Positions 39,547-47,244 of a DNA stretch of 64,000 bases are shown piece by piece. Source of the DNA: a bacterium (GTDB lineage: Bacteria; Krumholzibacteriota; Krumholzibacteriia; LZORAL124-64-63); the NCBI GenBank assembly GCA_024231905.1, contig JAAEQC010000157.1, positions 1 through 64,000 of the forward strand, in the 5' to 3' direction. Both the position numbers and the translations under genes were made by a program. Within the stretch, counting starts at the first letter, position 1. Every line of letters starts with the position of its first letter. The notes beneath the pieces were generated by a model that saw only the letters and a program-made list of their open reading frames with translations, was not told the DNA's origin and did no database searches.

Positions 39547-40664
39547 CTGTTTTTCCTTTGCCACTCGTCGTGGGCTTGGATCGCTGGGTAGTTTTCTGGG
39601 AAGTCGAGGTAGTCACCAAGCTCCGCGATGTACTCGAGCTTGATTTGGAGCAGCAGCGCCTGCCCCTCGTTGAGCTTCTGCACCTCCGCCTTCAGCTCGC
39701 CGATGATTTCCATCGACTCGTCCCGGGTGGTAGAAAGCAGGTCGCGCTCCTCGCGGAGTTCATCCCGCTCATCCAGGGCCCGCTTCGCCGTGCGCTGAGC
39801 GATGCTCGACATCCCCTGCGCCTCTTCCAGCTCATGGATTGTCCGCGCGACGAAACTCTCACCCGTCCGCTCGCAGTCAAAGACACGGATCTGCCCCTCG
39901 ATGTCAGACGAGATTCTGCGGAGCAGCTCTCGCACCGCCGGGGTGCAGCTCTTCATCCCAGCCCACTCGCGGTAGCGGCGGACAAGCTCGGCAAAGCCGA
40001 ACTGCAGCTCGATGGCGGAGTCGACGAGGGCGGGCCAGCGGTTGCGGGCCCGGGCCATGAAGACGGCGTCGGACTCACGGAGCACGCAGTCGGTGTCGTC
40101 CTGCTCGGCGGCGATGATGAGCCCCTGGCCAGCGACGAAGGTGCCTGGGTCGCTCTGCTCGTACCCGGAGCCAACCTCCCAAGGCCCGGACGACGCAGCG
40201 CCGATCACCTCGTGGTCCACCTGCAGGTCGGTCTTGGAGCCGGCCTCGAAGAACCGAGCAACTTGGTCGGGAGTCAGCGCGGGCTCGAACACCACCCTTC
40301 CGGAGAGCAACCCCTTCTCGCCGCAGTGGCTGCAAAGCCCATCGGACAGCGGAGACCGGCAGGTCGGGCAGTCGATGCTCACCTCGAATGGTTGCTCCGG
40401 AGCCGGCCCGGGCTCACAAACGTACCCGCCGCCGGGGACGACCTCTTTGGTCAGTTGGACGCTGGTCACCTGCAAATCCCGCAGCTCGTGGGTGGCTTTG
40501 GGCGCAGGCAAATCCTCAACCCCCAGCGCCCGCACCTCGTCCATGGTCATCGGTGGCGGCTCGAGCACGCTGCGGTTCTTTTGCGGCAGAAGTTTCGGTG
40601 GCGGCGGCAGGGCCTTTTTCCCCTTTGCTTTCGTGCCCTTCGCCTTTTTCTTTTCAGTCGCCAT
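39543..40664 (-). CDS. large hypothetical protein with zinc knuckle and coiled coil
   Basis: The 373-residue protein has a Lys/Ala-rich N-terminus (KKKAKGTKAKGKK) and a CPTCRSPLSDGLCSHCG knuckle (about 99-115). A middle domain follows, and the long C-terminal coiled coil includes ERDELREERDLLSTTRDE. Its size and charge suggest a nucleic-acid associated or structural role. No family. The stop overlaps the next ATG. Confidence 0.55.
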   Translation of the reverse strand: MATEKKKAKGTKAKGKKALPPPPKLLPQKNRSVLEPPPMTMDEVRALGVEDLPAPKATHELRDLQVTSVQLTKEVVPGGGYVCEPGPAPEQPFEVSIDCPTCRSPLSDGLCSHCGEKGLLSGRVVFEPALTPDQVARFFEAGSKTDLQVDHEVIGAASSGPWEVGSGYEQSDPGTFVAGQGLIIAAEQDDTDCVLRESDAVFMARARNRWPALVDSAIELQFGFAELVRRYREWAGMKSCTPAVRELLRRISSDIEGQIRVFDCERTGESFVARTIHELEEAQGMSSIAQRTAKRALDERDELREERDLLSTTRDESMEIIGELKAEVQKLNEGQALLLQIKLEYIAELGDYLDFPENYPAIQAHDEWQRKNR

Positions 40665-41370
40665 CGGTCACTCCTCTTGGCAGTTGGTCCCAGTTGTTGT
40701 TTGCTCCCTCGTCGTCTTGTGCCCATGCGCCCGAGACCCCGCAGGCGCACACCATCCGGATGCGACCGCCGACGAGCTCGAGCGAGCGATGGATATCGAG
40801 GCAGGCGGGGTTCGGGCATGGCTGGTCGCTGTCGTGTTCTCCGGCGCGAACCTTGTCCGGCATGGGAGAGGCTTGGGCGACGGGGATCGCCCGGGGCTCC
40901 CACACCATGGGGTCGCTCTTCATCTCGTCGGCGGTCACCATGTCCTCGACGTAATCCGCGCGCGACCGCCAGACCCGGGTGGCGTTGTGGAACGGTCCCA
41001 CCCAGACGTGGCGCGGTCCCATCGCTGCGAATGCGTCGCCGCAGGTGGTGAGGTGGCTAGCAGCTGCGTCGCGGCAGCCGGCCCAGGTTTTGATCGGCTG
41101 GCTCTCCCAGTCGCACCAGGGGCAGAAGGCTCGGTACGGATGCTCGCGGTCGAGGATGCTGTACCGCGGGCCGAACAACATGTTCAGCCTCTTGATTTGG
41201 GCCGGCAACAGCTCTTTAATGCTCAGATCCTCGTCGGGGGTCAGCATCGCCCTCAGCTGGTCGGGCTCCAGCTCGAGCGCCAGAACCCGGCCAGTCCACT
41301 CTGGGTCGAGCGCGCGGAGGTCCGCCTCCATTTTCTTGAGGAGTTCCATGCGCTTCTTGGAGTTGGTCAT
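40654..41370 (-). CDS. hypothetical protein with Cys pairs
   Basis: The 238-residue protein starts MTNSKKRMELLKKMEADLR and contains CPWCDWESQ near residue 85 and CPNPACLDIHRSL with CACG in the last third. It overlaps neighbours at both ends. No motif beyond likely zinc sites. Confidence 0.55.
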   Translation of the reverse strand: MTNSKKRMELLKKMEADLRALDPEWTGRVLALELEPDQLRAMLTPDEDLSIKELLPAQIKRLNMLFGPRYSILDREHPYRAFCPWCDWESQPIKTWAGCRDAAASHLTTCGDAFAAMGPRHVWVGPFHNATRVWRSRADYVEDMVTADEMKSDPMVWEPRAIPVAQASPMPDKVRAGEHDSDQPCPNPACLDIHRSLELVGGRIRMVCACGVSGAWAQDDEGANNNWDQLPRGVTDGD

Positions 41371-41660
41371 GGCGTTCCTTTCCGGCGGCAGCCGAAGCAG
41401 TAGACCTCGGTCGCCTCCTCTCCGCACTCGGCGCAGATGGCTGTGCCCGCAGCCACACACCGCGGGCACGGGTTTTCATCCCCGCAGTCCTCTGGGCAGT
41501 CGGCGGGGATCACCAGAGCCTTGAGCTTGTTGGCCCAGCGGGTCACTCGGACGGGCTGGATGAGGATCTGGTCTGGCTCGGCCAGCTCCACCTCGCGCTC
41601 CATGTCGGCGACGACTCGCCGCGCAATATCAAAGACGGATTCAAGGTCGGCGTTGCTCAT
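41367..41660 (-). CDS. multi-Cys zinc-binding protein
   Basis: The 97-residue protein has an N-terminal helix and a C-terminal half with CPEDCGDENPCPRC, CAECGEE and CFGCRRKG, enough for two zinc ions (RING- or double-ribbon-like spacing). The ATGA overlap fits coupled translation. Function unknown. Confidence 0.55.
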   Translation of the reverse strand: MSNADLESVFDIARRVVADMEREVELAEPDQILIQPVRVTRWANKLKALVIPADCPEDCGDENPCPRCVAAGTAICAECGEEATEVYCFGCRRKGTP

Positions 41661-41848
41661 TTCATCTCCTGAATTTCAAATGAGATTCTGTATCCACCAG
41701 CTTGCATCCACCCGGCCAATTGGCGGACGGTCGCTGCTATGAACCACCGGGGCACCGGACGGCCGCGAGCAGCACACAGCCACAGGCGCCGGCGATGCCT
41801 GCGGGTGCCTGTGCTGCTCTTCTTCCGGTGGCGCTTCCGGCCCCTCAT
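41657..41848 (-). CDS. small Arg/Lys-rich protein, paralogue of 43583 gene
   Basis: The 63-residue protein starts MRGRKRHRKKSSTGTRRHRR, a start shared in pattern (MRxRxRxK...GTRRxRR) with the gene at 43583-43762. The C-terminus (TVRQLAGWMQAGGYRISFEI) is a short strand. Nucleic-acid binding is likely from charge. ATGA overlaps. Confidence 0.5.
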   Translation of the reverse strand: MRGRKRHRKKSSTGTRRHRRRLWLCAARGRPVPRWFIAATVRQLAGWMQAGGYRISFEIQEMK

Positions 41849-42114
41849 TCGTTTCCTCCTGGGATGACATCCATCGCCTCGCCCTCGTGGACGATGAGCC
41901 GGCGGTCTCCGGCCTGGCACTCGCCGAGCTCGTTGGCGCCGATGATCTCGAGCGCGACTTCCTGCGCGGGGTTGGGGCCCGCGGGCACGCTCACAATGAA
42001 ACCGCAGCGGCAGCGGACGGTGGCGTAGCCCTTGGGCCACGAGGACAGCTCCAGCACCTCGGGCTCGAGGCAGGCCGGGCAGTTGCATTTGATGCGGCCG
42101 TCGGGAAGGCTCAT
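41845..42114 (-). CDS. zinc-ribbon hypothetical protein
   Basis: The 89-residue protein starts MSLPDGRIKCNCPACLEPEV and has CRCGF at residues 35-39, a zinc-ribbon layout, with a beta-rich C-terminus. It is in tight overlap with the neighbours. Function unknown. Confidence 0.55.
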   Translation of the reverse strand: MSLPDGRIKCNCPACLEPEVLELSSWPKGYATVRCRCGFIVSVPAGPNPAQEVALEIIGANELGECQAGDRRLIVHEGEAMDVIPGGNE

Positions 42115-42512
42115 CAATCGACCCCTCTCATGATTCGGAGCGCCGCCTCGGGCGGCGGGGCGGTGCGGCGAGTGCAGCCTTCTCGGGTGCAGGCGCCGCC
42201 ATCGTTGTACGCCGGATACTCTGTGCACATCCTTGGGCGTGGTTTGGAGTGGATGAGACACCGCCTGGCTGATCGGTCGAAGTGGCGGCAGCTATACTCG
42301 TGGCAACCGCTCTCTTTCCATCCGCCCTTGCTCGGCGGTCGCCAACCGAGATACACGAGCATCCCAGGGAGCATCTCATCGGCGGGGTAAAACATCTTGA
42401 GACACTCCAACCGGCGGAGGTGACCAGGGCCGAACGGCAATTCCACCGGGTCACAGCAATGTCCGGTGCAGCGGTTGGTCTCGACGCGGGCTGGCCAAAG
42501 TGGCAGGCTCAT
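42114..42512 (-). CDS. YkgJ-like Cys-cluster protein
   Basis: The 132-residue protein has CTGHCCDPVELP (15-26) and later CRHFDRSARRCLIHSKPRPR followed by MCTEYP, matching the zinc/iron-chelating YkgJ (UPF0153) family, whose cysteines bind a metal cluster. The function of the family is not established. It starts ATG in a TGATG-like overlap with its neighbour. Confidence 0.65.
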   Translation of the reverse strand: MSLPLWPARVETNRCTGHCCDPVELPFGPGHLRRLECLKMFYPADEMLPGMLVYLGWRPPSKGGWKESGCHEYSCRHFDRSARRCLIHSKPRPRMCTEYPAYNDGGACTREGCTRRTAPPPEAALRIMRGVD

Positions 42513-42727
42513 AGATCAGGCCTCATCCATTCGCCACGGACATGGATGGCGCCGCAGTCCCTGCACCAGATGACCCGCGGGATGACGCCGGGGTCGAGGG
42601 TGCTACGGTGGGCACAGTCTTCCAGCGCGGCGAGCCGGTCGGCGTCGGCCACCAGGCACGCCAGGATAGAACCACGTGGGCCGTCTCCGCGCACATGGTC
42701 GCGGTCGGCTTTCGTCGTTTCAGCCAT
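42509..42727 (-). CDS. small Cys/His protein
   Basis: The 72-residue protein has CAHRSTLDPG and CRDCGAIHVRGEW near the C-terminus, a half zinc-finger. The start overlaps the sulfotransferase-like gene by 8 bases in another frame. Function unknown. Confidence 0.5.
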   Translation of the reverse strand: MAETTKADRDHVRGDGPRGSILACLVADADRLAALEDCAHRSTLDPGVIPRVIWCRDCGAIHVRGEWMRPDL

Positions 42728-43304
42728 CGGCCATCTCCAGCTCCAGCAGTCCGTCGTAGCACTTCGGCGACCGCGCCACGACCACCTCCGCCATCTTGGT
42801 CGGGTCGACGTGGATCCCATGCTCGCCCAGGAAGCAAGCGATATCCTGCGACGCGAAGAGCGGGCGCGAAAGCACGCGCTCGAACTTCACCGAGAAGACC
42901 GGCCCGCGGCGGGCGAGGATCTTTTGGACCGTACCCATGTCCCCTCGGATGGATGCCTGCATGGCCTGGCGGTGCTTGCGCTTGACGATCTGCCCTCCGA
43001 GGATCCGGAGGAACTTCGCCATCGACCTGGACTGCTCCTTGGGGTCGCGGTGCAGCAGGATGAAGACGTACTCCCAGCCCTCGCGCGGCGGCACAAAGCG
43101 ATTTGAATCCAACAGCTTGACGGCCTTACCCTCGGCCTCCCTGAGCCAACCGGTCTTCTCTGGCAGGTCCGTCATCCGACGATCCTCGTAGCTCGAGTGA
43201 TTGTCGGCGAGGACATCCATTCCTCCGTGGTGGAGCATGCGCATCATCATCGATGAACCGCAGCGGGTGAGTCCGGTGACCGCGAGGATTTTCTTGTTCG
43301 ACAT
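42720..43304 (-). CDS. sulfotransferase-like P-loop protein
   Basis: The 194-residue protein has VTGLTRCGSSMMMRMLHHGG (9-28), a variant of the sulfotransferase phosphosulfate-binding loop, and HRDPKEQSRSMAKF (85-98), which corresponds to the RDP.....S nucleotide-binding segment. Sulfotransferases move sulfate from PAPS to sugars, lipids or proteins. In a phage this could modify a host or virion surface; substrate unknown. A strong hairpin lies upstream at 43331-43364. Confidence 0.6.
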   Translation of the reverse strand: MSNKKILAVTGLTRCGSSMMMRMLHHGGMDVLADNHSSYEDRRMTDLPEKTGWLREAEGKAVKLLDSNRFVPPREGWEYVFILLHRDPKEQSRSMAKFLRILGGQIVKRKHRQAMQASIRGDMGTVQKILARRGPVFSVKFERVLSRPLFASQDIACFLGEHGIHVDPTKMAEVVVARSPKCYDGLLELEMADG

Positions 43305-43330
43305 CTGCCTTCCTTGTTCGTGGTGGAAAC

Positions 43331-43364
43331 AGCTCCCGGCCCATCCTTCTCCGGGCCGGGAGCT
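43331..43364 (-). terminator. perfect 12-bp GC hairpin, probable terminator
   Basis: AGCTCCCGGCCC pairs perfectly with GGGCCGGGAGCT around a 10-base loop. On the transcribed strand it starts 6 bases after the stop of the 43371-43583 gene and ends about 26 bases before the sulfotransferase-like ATG, with a short GTTT after it. It is the clearest break in this operon, although the U-tract is short. Confidence 0.5.
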
Positions 43365-43370
43365 CGGAGT

Positions 43371-43583
43371 TCATATCGTCAGGCCGGTTGCCACCCGGCC
43401 CTCCCGCGCGCTCCGCGCTGCGATCTGGCACAGAGCCAAGCGCCAGAGTTGGCAGTGATGAAGGAGCCCAGCCGGAGACACCGGTGTCACTTCTCCGGCC
43501 CGGGCGCGGGGCTTCGGCCACGGTATACAGCTGGCTGGGCTGCAGATTGGGCCGAGGAAAAAACTGAGGAATACCCAGATCAT
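43371..43583 (-). CDS. small secreted or membrane protein
   Basis: The 70-residue protein starts MIWVFLSFFLGPICSPASC, a signal-peptide or membrane-anchor-like start, followed by a basic C-terminus with a CQ pair. Its ATG overlaps the upstream stop (TGATG). Function unknown. Confidence 0.45.
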   Translation of the reverse strand: MIWVFLSFFLGPICSPASCIPWPKPRARAGEVTPVSPAGLLHHCQLWRLALCQIAARSAREGRVATGLTI

Positions 43584-43762
43584 CAGGTGGTGGGCTCCAC
43601 CGAGAGATTCATCTCCACCCACTCGAGCGGGTGGTGGAACACCCGCACCCCGCGGTAGCGCCGACCGTGGATCGCTTTGACGGCCCGGGCCAGGCCCAGC
43701 TCCCAGCCGCGGCGACTGCGGCGGGTTCCCAGGAGGTTCTTTTTGCGTTGGCGCTTTCTCAT
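43583..43762 (-). CDS. small basic protein, paralogue of 41657 gene
   Basis: The 59-residue protein starts MRKRQRKKNLLGTRRSRRGW in an ATGA overlap with the upstream stop. The basic head resembles the 41657-41848 gene. The end WVEMNLSVEPTT is neutral. Nucleic-acid binding is inferred from charge. Confidence 0.5.
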   Translation of the reverse strand: MRKRQRKKNLLGTRRSRRGWELGLARAVKAIHGRRYRGVRVFHHPLEWVEMNLSVEPTT

Positions 43763-44427
43763 CCGGCATCCTCCCATTCGATCCCGAGTACCCGGATGGA
43801 AGCGGCGGCCCCTTCGTCCCCCTCGGCGGCCTCGACGATGTGCTCGATGATTACTCCGAGGTTCAGCACGGCCCGCTCATCGATGTCGATGTGCTGCAGG
43901 AGCTGGGCGCGCTCTTTGATGAGCCCGAAGGCCCTCGAGACCATCGTCAGCTGGCGCTCGAGCCGGGCGACCTCTTCCTCGGCGATGTCGGCGCGGGCGG
44001 TCTCGGCCTGCTCCGCCGCCGCGAGGCGGCCACACTCGGCGCACGTTGGCTCGGGTCTGTCCCACCCGGTGAGTGCCCCAGGGGCCACACCCTCGATCAC
44101 GTCGGCGAAGCTGGAGGCCTCAACGGTGGTGATGGGCGCGGGGTGGAGCTGGGTACAGGCACGCCGCTGCTCGTCGGGCAGGTCCACCACGAGGTCGTCG
44201 ACCCCGCGGTAGATATGAGGCAGCGCGATCTCCGTCTCTTCGACGTTGAACTCCCTGGCCACCCGGGTCCGGACCGCCTGGGCCACCCGTTTGAGCTTGG
44301 CCACGAGCAGGTCGTCGACGCTGGGGCGCTCGATGGAGCTGCCCAGCTCCGCCTCGATGCCAGCGTTGAGTTCGCCGACGAAGATGGCGAGCATGGCCAT
44401 GCGGTTCGTGTCGCCAGCCTGGGGCAT
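43759..44427 (-). CDS. hypothetical protein with CxxC and coiled coil
   Basis: The 222-residue protein starts MPQAGDTNRMAMLAIF. It has a helical N-terminal part, a CAECGRLA pair at about residue 128, and a coiled coil with EEEVARLERQL. The DDLVAKLKRVAQAVRTRVAREFNVEETE-like block might form a helical bundle. No family. Confidence 0.55.
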   Translation of the reverse strand: MPQAGDTNRMAMLAIFVGELNAGIEAELGSSIERPSVDDLLVAKLKRVAQAVRTRVAREFNVEETEIALPHIYRGVDDLVVDLPDEQRRACTQLHPAPITTVEASSFADVIEGVAPGALTGWDRPEPTCAECGRLAAAEQAETARADIAEEEVARLERQLTMVSRAFGLIKERAQLLQHIDIDERAVLNLGVIIEHIVEAAEGDEGAAASIRVLGIEWEDAG

Positions 44428-45137
44428 CAGCCTCCCTCCATTTTCTTGAGCGCTTTCAAGATGTTGAAGGTGTCCCCTTCGGTTGCGTCCTGGCGCTTGG
44501 CCAGGGACTGGACCACCTCGAGGATAGCCTGGGCGAAGTTATACTCGACGATGCTGCTATTCTCGATGGCGGCGTACGCTTGCTGCGCCCGGGCGAGGGC
44601 CTCCTCGGTGGGTCCGACCGCGGCGGCGGGGACCACCAGGGTCTGGCTCGACCGCTCCCGAATGGACTGGATGAGCAGGGCGACATGCTCAGGCTCCTGC
44701 TCGTAGATAGTGATCAGCGCCGCGAGGTCGGCACGCACCCGCTCCAGCCTGGCACTCAGTCGAGCCGCCTCCATCGCCGAGCGGCGGGACTCCTCTACCC
44801 GGCTTTCGTAATGCCGCTTGTAGGTGTCCCTCTCTTGGATAGTGGCGGCGGCGGCCGACACGGTGGGCCGACGCTCCAGCTCCTGGATCCGCATCCGCAT
44901 CCGTCGGCACCGGCCATCGGCTTTGTTGGCACGAAGGGACTCGGACACGTGGGCCTCGTCCTGCTCGCGCCCGTCGGTCTCGCGCTGGGTCTCGCGCGCG
45001 TCGGCCCGGGCGGCGTAATCCACGAGCGTCTTGTGGATCGCCGCCCACGGAACCCAACCGGCATCCATCCCTGCGGGGGTTACTGCAACCGTGGTTACTG
45101 CGGAAACCATCTCCTCAAACAGTCTGTCTTTGCTCAC
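44427..45137 (-). CDS. long coiled-coil hypothetical protein
   Basis: The 236-residue protein is dominated by a coiled coil (about residues 60-150) between an N-terminal globular start (MSKDRLFEEMVSAVTTVAV) and a helical C-terminus (LKALKKMEGG). No motif. It meets its downstream neighbour at a one-base overlap. Confidence 0.55.
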   Translation of the reverse strand: MSKDRLFEEMVSAVTTVAVTPAGMDAGWVPWAAIHKTLVDYAARADARETQRETDGREQDEAHVSESLRANKADGRCRRMRMRIQELERRPTVSAAAATIQERDTYKRHYESRVEESRRSAMEAARLSARLERVRADLAALITIYEQEPEHVALLIQSIRERSSQTLVVPAAAVGPTEEALARAQQAYAAIENSSIVEYNFAQAILEVVQSLAKRQDATEGDTFNILKALKKMEGG

Positions 45138-45292
45138 TTTTTTCTCCCTTTAAGTCGCACCACCAGCCGGTGGCACCAGGTGCATTCTAGCCGGCGACCC
45201 TTGCGGACGATCCCGGCACCGACGTGGAAGCAGGCCGGGCACACGAGGAGTGGCTCGGCGGGCGTGCTGGGCTTGCCGAAGTTGAATGTCAC
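45134..45292 (-). CDS. zinc-ribbon mini-protein
   Basis: The 52-residue protein starts at a GTG that overlaps the upstream stop (GTGA): MTFNFGKPSTPAEPLL. It has CPACFHVG and CTWCHRLV, a clear four-Cys ribbon, and ends RLKGRKK. An upstream in-frame ATG at 45331 would overlap the neighbour by 43 bases and is less likely. Confidence 0.55.
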   Translation of the reverse strand: MTFNFGKPSTPAEPLLVCPACFHVGAGIVRKGRRLECTWCHRLVVRLKGRKK

Positions 45293-45480
45293 TCGGCCTC
45301 GCTCTCCCGGCCTGCTTCCTTCTCTAGCCATGCGAGCACATCCCCGATCTCAGACACGAGCCGGACCGCCGTCGCGAGTCTGCGACCGGACTCGATGTCG
45401 GTGACCATCCAGGTGCCGTGCTCGCCGGCGTTCTCGACCAGCTTGATCTGGCCGTTGACGATGAACTCCCGCTGGCTCAT
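45289..45480 (-). CDS. small hypothetical protein
   Basis: The 63-residue protein starts MSQREFIVNGQIKLVENAGE and has a beta-rich start and an acidic helical end (WLEKEAGRESEAE). The ATG overlaps the preceding stop (ATGA). No family. Confidence 0.55.
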   Translation of the reverse strand: MSQREFIVNGQIKLVENAGEHGTWMVTDIESGRRLATAVRLVSEIGDVLAWLEKEAGRESEAE

Positions 45481-45779
45481 TTGCTCTCCGCCGGGAAGTC
45501 GAAGCTCTTGAAGGTGGCACCGGGCACGAAGGTCAGCGCCTCCGCGACAGCGTAGCTCCCGTCGGCGTTGCGCTGCTGGGTGGTGACCTGGACCAGGCAT
45601 CCGCCCTCATCGAGACCGCTTCCAACCTCCATCACCTTGGTGGACTTCATCCACCCCTCTTCTTCCGAGCTGGCTTTGCAGAGCAGTTTGAACAGGTCGC
45701 CATTGCCGTAAACGACCAGGTCGGACACGTTCTTCTTGGCGCCGTTGACGTTGCTGTTGTGCAGGGATTTGTCTTTCAT
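45477..45779 (-). CDS. internal in-frame product of the preceding gene (phage SDLVV family)
   Basis: An ATG at 45779 (MKDKSLHNSNVNG) is preceded by an ideal AGGAGG at 7 bases and would give the 100-residue protein alone, which is the usual size of the family. Since the upstream frame runs on without stop, both products may be made. This nested start deserves to be treated as a separate gene model. Confidence 0.5.
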   Translation of the reverse strand: MKDKSLHNSNVNGAKKNVSDLVVYGNGDLFKLLCKASSEEEGWMKSTKVMEVGSGLDEGGCLVQVTTQQRNADGSYAVAEALTFVPGATFKSFDFPAESK

Positions 45780-46505
45780 TTCAGCCTCCTGTTGGTCCGG
45801 CTCGAGGCCGGTGAGTGTCGTCAGCACCGCGGCAAGTGGGTCGCCGCGGCGGATCTCGTCGTGCTCTTGAAGCAGGACGCCCGCCGAGTGATGCCGGCGG
45901 AATTCATCTTGCTGGGCCCACTTGAGCATGGCCGCCATGAACATCTCGACGCTCGAGATCCAGAGATCCCTGTCGCTGTTCTTCGTAAGCGCCCAGGCCT
46001 TCTCCGAGTCGACTCCGAGAATCGCGCAGTCGAGTTCCTCATGGGCTGTGGCCAGGGGGTCGTCGATGTCCGAGCTGTAGTCTTCGAGCGTCCGGACCGG
46101 CTCGCCGACCTCAATGCTGCCGGCGGACACTGCCTCGTGCCGACCCCAGGCGAGCTCGCCGCCGGGCTCGCGCCAGGAGGCAAGACCGGTGGCCCGGGTG
46201 ATGGCGGTGCCTGCATCCCCGATGCTCGCACCGTCCGGGATGAGAACTTTGTGATCACACCCCGCAGGGCAGGTGAACAAAATCCAGTTCTGCTCGACGG
46301 TCTGCTCTGGGCCGACCGCAAGGTCGAAGCCCATCGACTTGAAATTATACGGGCTCACCGCTTCGATCTTCGCGCGGGTCTCCGCGTGGGCCTTGCGCTC
46401 CGCCACCAACAACCCTTCGGTCCGCCGGACGCGGTCGATCTGGTCCTCAAGCGCGGGGCACCCGTCGCACTCCTTCTGGAAGCGGGCTCTCTCTTCTGGT
46501 GTCAT
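45477..46505 (-). CDS. 342-residue protein with phage SDLVVYGNGDLF domain at C-terminus
   Basis: The N-terminal 240 residues are unrecognised (CPAGCDHKVLIPDG and DLWISSVEMFMAAML). The last 100 residues (VSDLVVYGNGDLFKLLCKAS, WMKSTKVMEVG, CLVQVTTQQRN) belong to a short stand-alone phage protein family. In this phage the domain is joined in frame to the upstream part, but an internal ATG at 45779 has its own GGAGG site. Confidence 0.55.
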   Translation of the reverse strand: MTPEERARFQKECDGCPALEDQIDRVRRTEGLLVAERKAHAETRAKIEAVSPYNFKSMGFDLAVGPEQTVEQNWILFTCPAGCDHKVLIPDGASIGDAGTAITRATGLASWREPGGELAWGRHEAVSAGSIEVGEPVRTLEDYSSDIDDPLATAHEELDCAILGVDSEKAWALTKNSDRDLWISSVEMFMAAMLKWAQQDEFRRHHSAGVLLQEHDEIRRGDPLAAVLTTLTGLEPDQQEAEMKDKSLHNSNVNGAKKNVSDLVVYGNGDLFKLLCKASSEEEGWMKSTKVMEVGSGLDEGGCLVQVTTQQRNADGSYAVAEALTFVPGATFKSFDFPAESK

Positions 46506-46714
46506 TGGGCTGGATCCTCTCCGGCGGTGGTGATAATGATGGGCGTCGATGGCCTCATCCAGGAGTAGATCCGGTCGGATCCAGCTCCAATCAGGAGCCC
46601 TGCGATCACACCCAGGAGGACCACCAGCTGCCAGAAGTTCCGCTCGAGCCGGACGGCTTGTTCCACCGCGTGCTTCTCGTGGGCCAGGGCCCGGATCTCA
46701 TCCGTAGTCCTCAT
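46502..46714 (-). CDS. small single-pass membrane protein
   Basis: The 70-residue protein has a charged N-terminus (MRTTDEIRALAHEKHAVEQ), then one membrane helix (FWQLVVLLGVIAGLLIGAG) and a periplasmic-looking tail. It overlaps neighbours by 4 bases. Function unknown. Confidence 0.55.
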   Translation of the reverse strand: MRTTDEIRALAHEKHAVEQAVRLERNFWQLVVLLGVIAGLLIGAGSDRIYSWMRPSTPIIITTAGEDPAQ

Positions 46715-46842
46715 GACCCAGGCCTCCGGCGCGTGAGCTGCTGCGCGACCCCGGCCCGCCGCGCGATGCGATACCCGATTGCCAGGCCGCCCGCGAGGGC
46801 GATCCCAACACCGAGGACCGTTATAAACCAGTAGGATTCCAT
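46711..46842 (-). CDS. 43-residue membrane peptide
   Basis: The peptide starts MESYWFITVLGVGIALAGGL, one hydrophobic helix followed by a basic end (YRIARRAGVAQQLTRRRP). AGGAGAAGCGC lies upstream. It overlaps the preceding gene by 4 bases. Function unknown; it may act with the neighbouring membrane protein. Confidence 0.5.
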   Translation of the reverse strand: MESYWFITVLGVGIALAGGLAIGYRIARRAGVAQQLTRRRPGS

Positions 46843-46851
46843 GCGCTTCTC

Positions 46852-47244
46852 CTAGAAGGGGATGTCGTTGTCGTCCGCACCTGGGGCCGCCTCGGAGTCA
46901 CGGGTGCCCGCGCCCTGGGCCCCTGCGTCGGGCCGGCCGAGGAACAGAATCTGGAACGCGACGACCTCGACCTTCTTCCTTTTGTTCCCGTCGCGGTCCT
47001 CCCACTCTCTGGTTTGCCAGCGCCCTTCGGCGTAGACAGGCGAGCCGGCGTCGAGATACTCGGCGCAGCTCTCTGCATTTTTCTCCCAGACGACTACTGT
47101 AATCCACTCTGTTTTCTGCTCGTCGCGGCGGCCGGTGTTGACCGCGACAGAGAGGTTGGCCACGGCCTTGCCGTTTGCGGTGTACCGGAGCTCAGGCTTT
47201 TGCCCGAGGTTTCCTACCACGGTGACTTTTGCTACCCCTTGCAT
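46852..47244 (-). CDS. ssb: single-stranded DNA-binding protein
   Basis: The 130-residue protein has the SSB OB-fold signature (VVGNLGQKPELRYTANGKAV, LSVAVNTG, WITVVVWEK) and the classical acidic tip DDNDIPF at residues 124-130, which recruits partner proteins. It coats ssDNA in replication and recombination. It overlaps the phosphatase gene by 13 bases. Confidence 0.88.
   Translation of the reverse strand: MQGVAKVTVVGNLGQKPELRYTANGKAVANLSVAVNTGRRDEQKTEWITVVVWEKNAESCAEYLDAGSPVYAEGRWQTREWEDRDGNKRKKVEVVAFQILFLGRPDAGAQGAGTRDSEAAPGADDNDIPF

Noticed and set aside
39417..41051. Plus-strand open frame of 544 codons
   Set aside because: It is antisense to tightly overlapping minus-strand genes with good start sites, and its composition is typical of a shadow.
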